A stretch of 5,640 nucleotides of DNA from Deltaproteobacteria bacterium. GTDB taxonomy: Bacteria; SAR324; JACQKK01. A program made the translations under genes and the position numbers. Location of the stretch: contig JAOUPZ010000215.1 in assembly GCA_029879595.1 (NCBI GenBank), forward strand, positions 1 through 5,640, read 5' to 3'. The notes under the pieces are model-generated. The model was not told the DNA's origin, did not search any database, and saw only the letters and a list, made by a program, of their open reading frames with translations. Below are positions 4,237 to 5,640 of this stretch, one piece after another (position 1 is the first letter of the stretch; the number at the start of each line of letters is the position of its first letter).

Positions 4237-5640
4237 GTGAACCCTCGGAACATCAATCACGAAAGTAAAAAACTGGCGCTGGTTTTGATCCTGGCGGCAT
4301 CCCTGTTTACCACGGCCTGCAGCAATCCTCAGGGGGATGATAATCCGAATACCGGCGGCATAACCGCCAATGCCGTCTGGCCGGAGGCCACGGCGGATGG
4401 GGCTGTAATGCCCGCGGCGCTGGGGACTGTGTCAAATTACTCCCCGCTGGCCGACATGCCGGCCGAAGTGGTGACCATGCGCTTCGAGGTGTCCGGTCCG
4501 GGCATGGACACGATGACCAAGGATTTCCTGGCCTCGACCAAGTCGGGAACCATGAACGGCGTGCCCGTGGGTGACAACCGCGTTCTGAAGATGATCGGAC
4601 TTAATTCTTCGGGCAACGCCATCTTTGAAGGCTCCAGCAGTACCCTCAGCGTATACCCCGGACAGGTCAGCAGCGCCGGAGCAATACAGATGGGAGCGGT
4701 CATCCCCACCGGCGTAGAGGAAGTGCCCGGCCCGGTGACCGGGTTCACGGCCACCAGCGGGAATGCCCAGGTAACACTGACCTGGAGCAACCCCACCGAC
4801 GCCAGTTTCGCTGGGGTGCGGATCGTGCGCCGCAACGACGGATCCTATCCCGCCTCGCCCCTGGACGGAACCAAGGTTTATGAGGGCACGGACGGCACCT
4901 ACACCGACCAGACGAACATATCCAACGGGACCACATACTTCTACGCCGCCTTTGCCTACAGCAGCGACCCGTACTACTCAACCAAGGCCACCGCCAGCGC
5001 CACCCCGTCGGCCAGCGACACCACCCCACCGGGTGAAGTCACGGGGCTTTCGGCCTCTGTAGGCAACGGCCAGATAACCCTTAACTGGACAAATCCCAGC
5101 GACAGCGATTTCGCGGGGGTGATCGTCAGGCGCAGCTCCACCGCATTCCCCCCGGCAGCCGGCTCGGGAACCTCTGTGTATAACGACCTGGGCACCAGTG
5201 TCACCGACACAGGGCTGACCAACGGCACCGTATACTACTACACGGTCTTCACCTATGACGGCACCAACTATTCAACCGGGACCCAGATCAGCGCCACGCC
5301 CGTAGTAGGCACACCCACGGGCCTTTCCGTGAGTGCTCCGTTTGAAGGCGCCTCCCTGGAAATCACCTGGGGCAGCGTCAGCGGCGCCACCGGATACAAC
5401 CTGTACCGGGGGGAGGCCACCGGGGTCACCCAACTCACCGGGACCAAGATCGCGGATGTGACCAGCCCCTACACCGATTCCTCGCTGACCAACGGAACGG
5501 AGTACTTCTACGTGGTGACGGCCATCGACGCCAACAGCGAAAGCGCCGACTCCACCGAGGCCAGCGGCACACCGACCTATGTGGCTCCGCCAGCCCCCCC
5601 GACAGTCAACTCGGTGACCAGTCCCACCACTGTTTCTTCG
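4237..5640 (+). CDS. Secreted lipoprotein with tandem fibronectin type III domains (runs off right edge)
   Basis: The frame is open for 468 codons from GTG to the window edge. The N-terminus has a short charged region (K11, K12), a hydrophobic core LALVLILAASLF (13-24) and TTAC with Cys28. This is a lipoprotein signal peptide with a slightly atypical lipobox (Thr rather than Leu at -3). Ser29 after the cysteine, not Asp, would favour outer-membrane sorting in a Gram-negative cell. Residues about 70-155 form a beta-rich region (MRFEVSGPGM, GVPVGDNR, IFEGS, VYPGQ) that I cannot assign to a named family. Fibronectin type III-like modules follow at about 164-257, 264-355 and 359-445. Each has the early Trp (183, 284, 378) and the late NGTxYxY motif (Tyr234/236, 333/335, 423/425). 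A Pro-rich stretch with a further module-like start follows at the edge. There are no catalytic motifs. Likely roles are cell-surface binding or adhesion, or spacing a C-terminal domain not seen here. Confidence 0.85.
   Translation, partial: MNPRNINHESKKLALVLILAASLFTTACSNPQGDDNPNTGGITANAVWPEATADGAVMPAALGTVSNYSPLADMPAEVVTMRFEVSGPGMDTMTKDFLASTKSGTMNGVPVGDNRVLKMIGLNSSGNAIFEGSSSTLSVYPGQVSSAGAIQMGAVIPTGVEEVPGPVTGFTATSGNAQVTLTWSNPTDASFAGVRIVRRNDGSYPASPLDGTKVYEGTDGTYTDQTNISNGTTYFYAAFAYSSDPYYSTKATASATPSASDTTPPGEVTGLSASVGNGQITLNWTNPSDSDFAGVIVRRSSTAFPPAAGSGTSVYNDLGTSVTDTGLTNGTVYYYTVFTYDGTNYSTGTQISATPVVGTPTGLSVSAPFEGASLEITWGSVSGATGYNLYRGEATGVTQLTGTKIADVTSPYTDSSLTNGTEYFYVVTAIDANSESADSTEASGTPTYVAPPAPPTVNSVTSPTTVSS

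Overview
The window looks like chromosomal DNA of a GC-rich Gram-negative bacterium. The clues are strong G/C bias at third codon positions, a lipoprotein-type signal peptide, and a proteobacterial-style pair of PII protein and adenylylatable class I-beta glutamine synthetase. Overall flavour is Desulfobacterota/deltaproteobacterial or a nearby phylum; this is an inference from gene style only and the phylum is not proven here.

Layout. Positions 1-589 (minus strand) hold the N-terminal 196 codons of a class V, PLP-dependent aminotransferase that runs off the left edge. Upstream of it on the same strand, 632-1594 encodes a 320-residue XerC/XerD-type tyrosine recombinase whose active site appears degenerate: three of six expected catalytic residues are replaced although the fold aligns to the C-terminus. 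A possible 43-codon ORF with a CPGC motif (1563-1694, minus) overlaps the recombinase start. A roughly 330-440 bp intergenic stretch separates this leftward block from a rightward nitrogen-regulation operon.

The operon is glnB (2033-2371, TTG start) followed after 76 bp by glnA (2448-3857). PII senses 2-oxoglutarate and energy status, and glutamine synthetase makes glutamine from glutamate and ammonia. Both proteins keep the tyrosines used for covalent control in enterobacteria (Tyr51 of PII, Tyr397 of glutamine synthetase), so a GlnD/GlnE-type cascade is plausible. The operon ends in a tandem stop, a perfect 10-bp hairpin, and a classical intrinsic terminator with seven T residues.

After about 290 bp of non-coding DNA, which contains overlapping hairpins and a 14-bp perfect palindrome, a new rightward gene starts with GTG at 4237 and is open to the right edge. 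It encodes a secreted lipoprotein with a beta-rich N-terminal region and at least three fibronectin type III-like modules, the first two of which are visibly related copies.

No rRNA, tRNA, CRISPR array, insertion sequence or complete mobile element was seen. Most of the window is ordinary housekeeping sequence; the least ordinary items are the degenerate recombinase, the overlapping CPGC small ORF, and the structured region before the lipoprotein.
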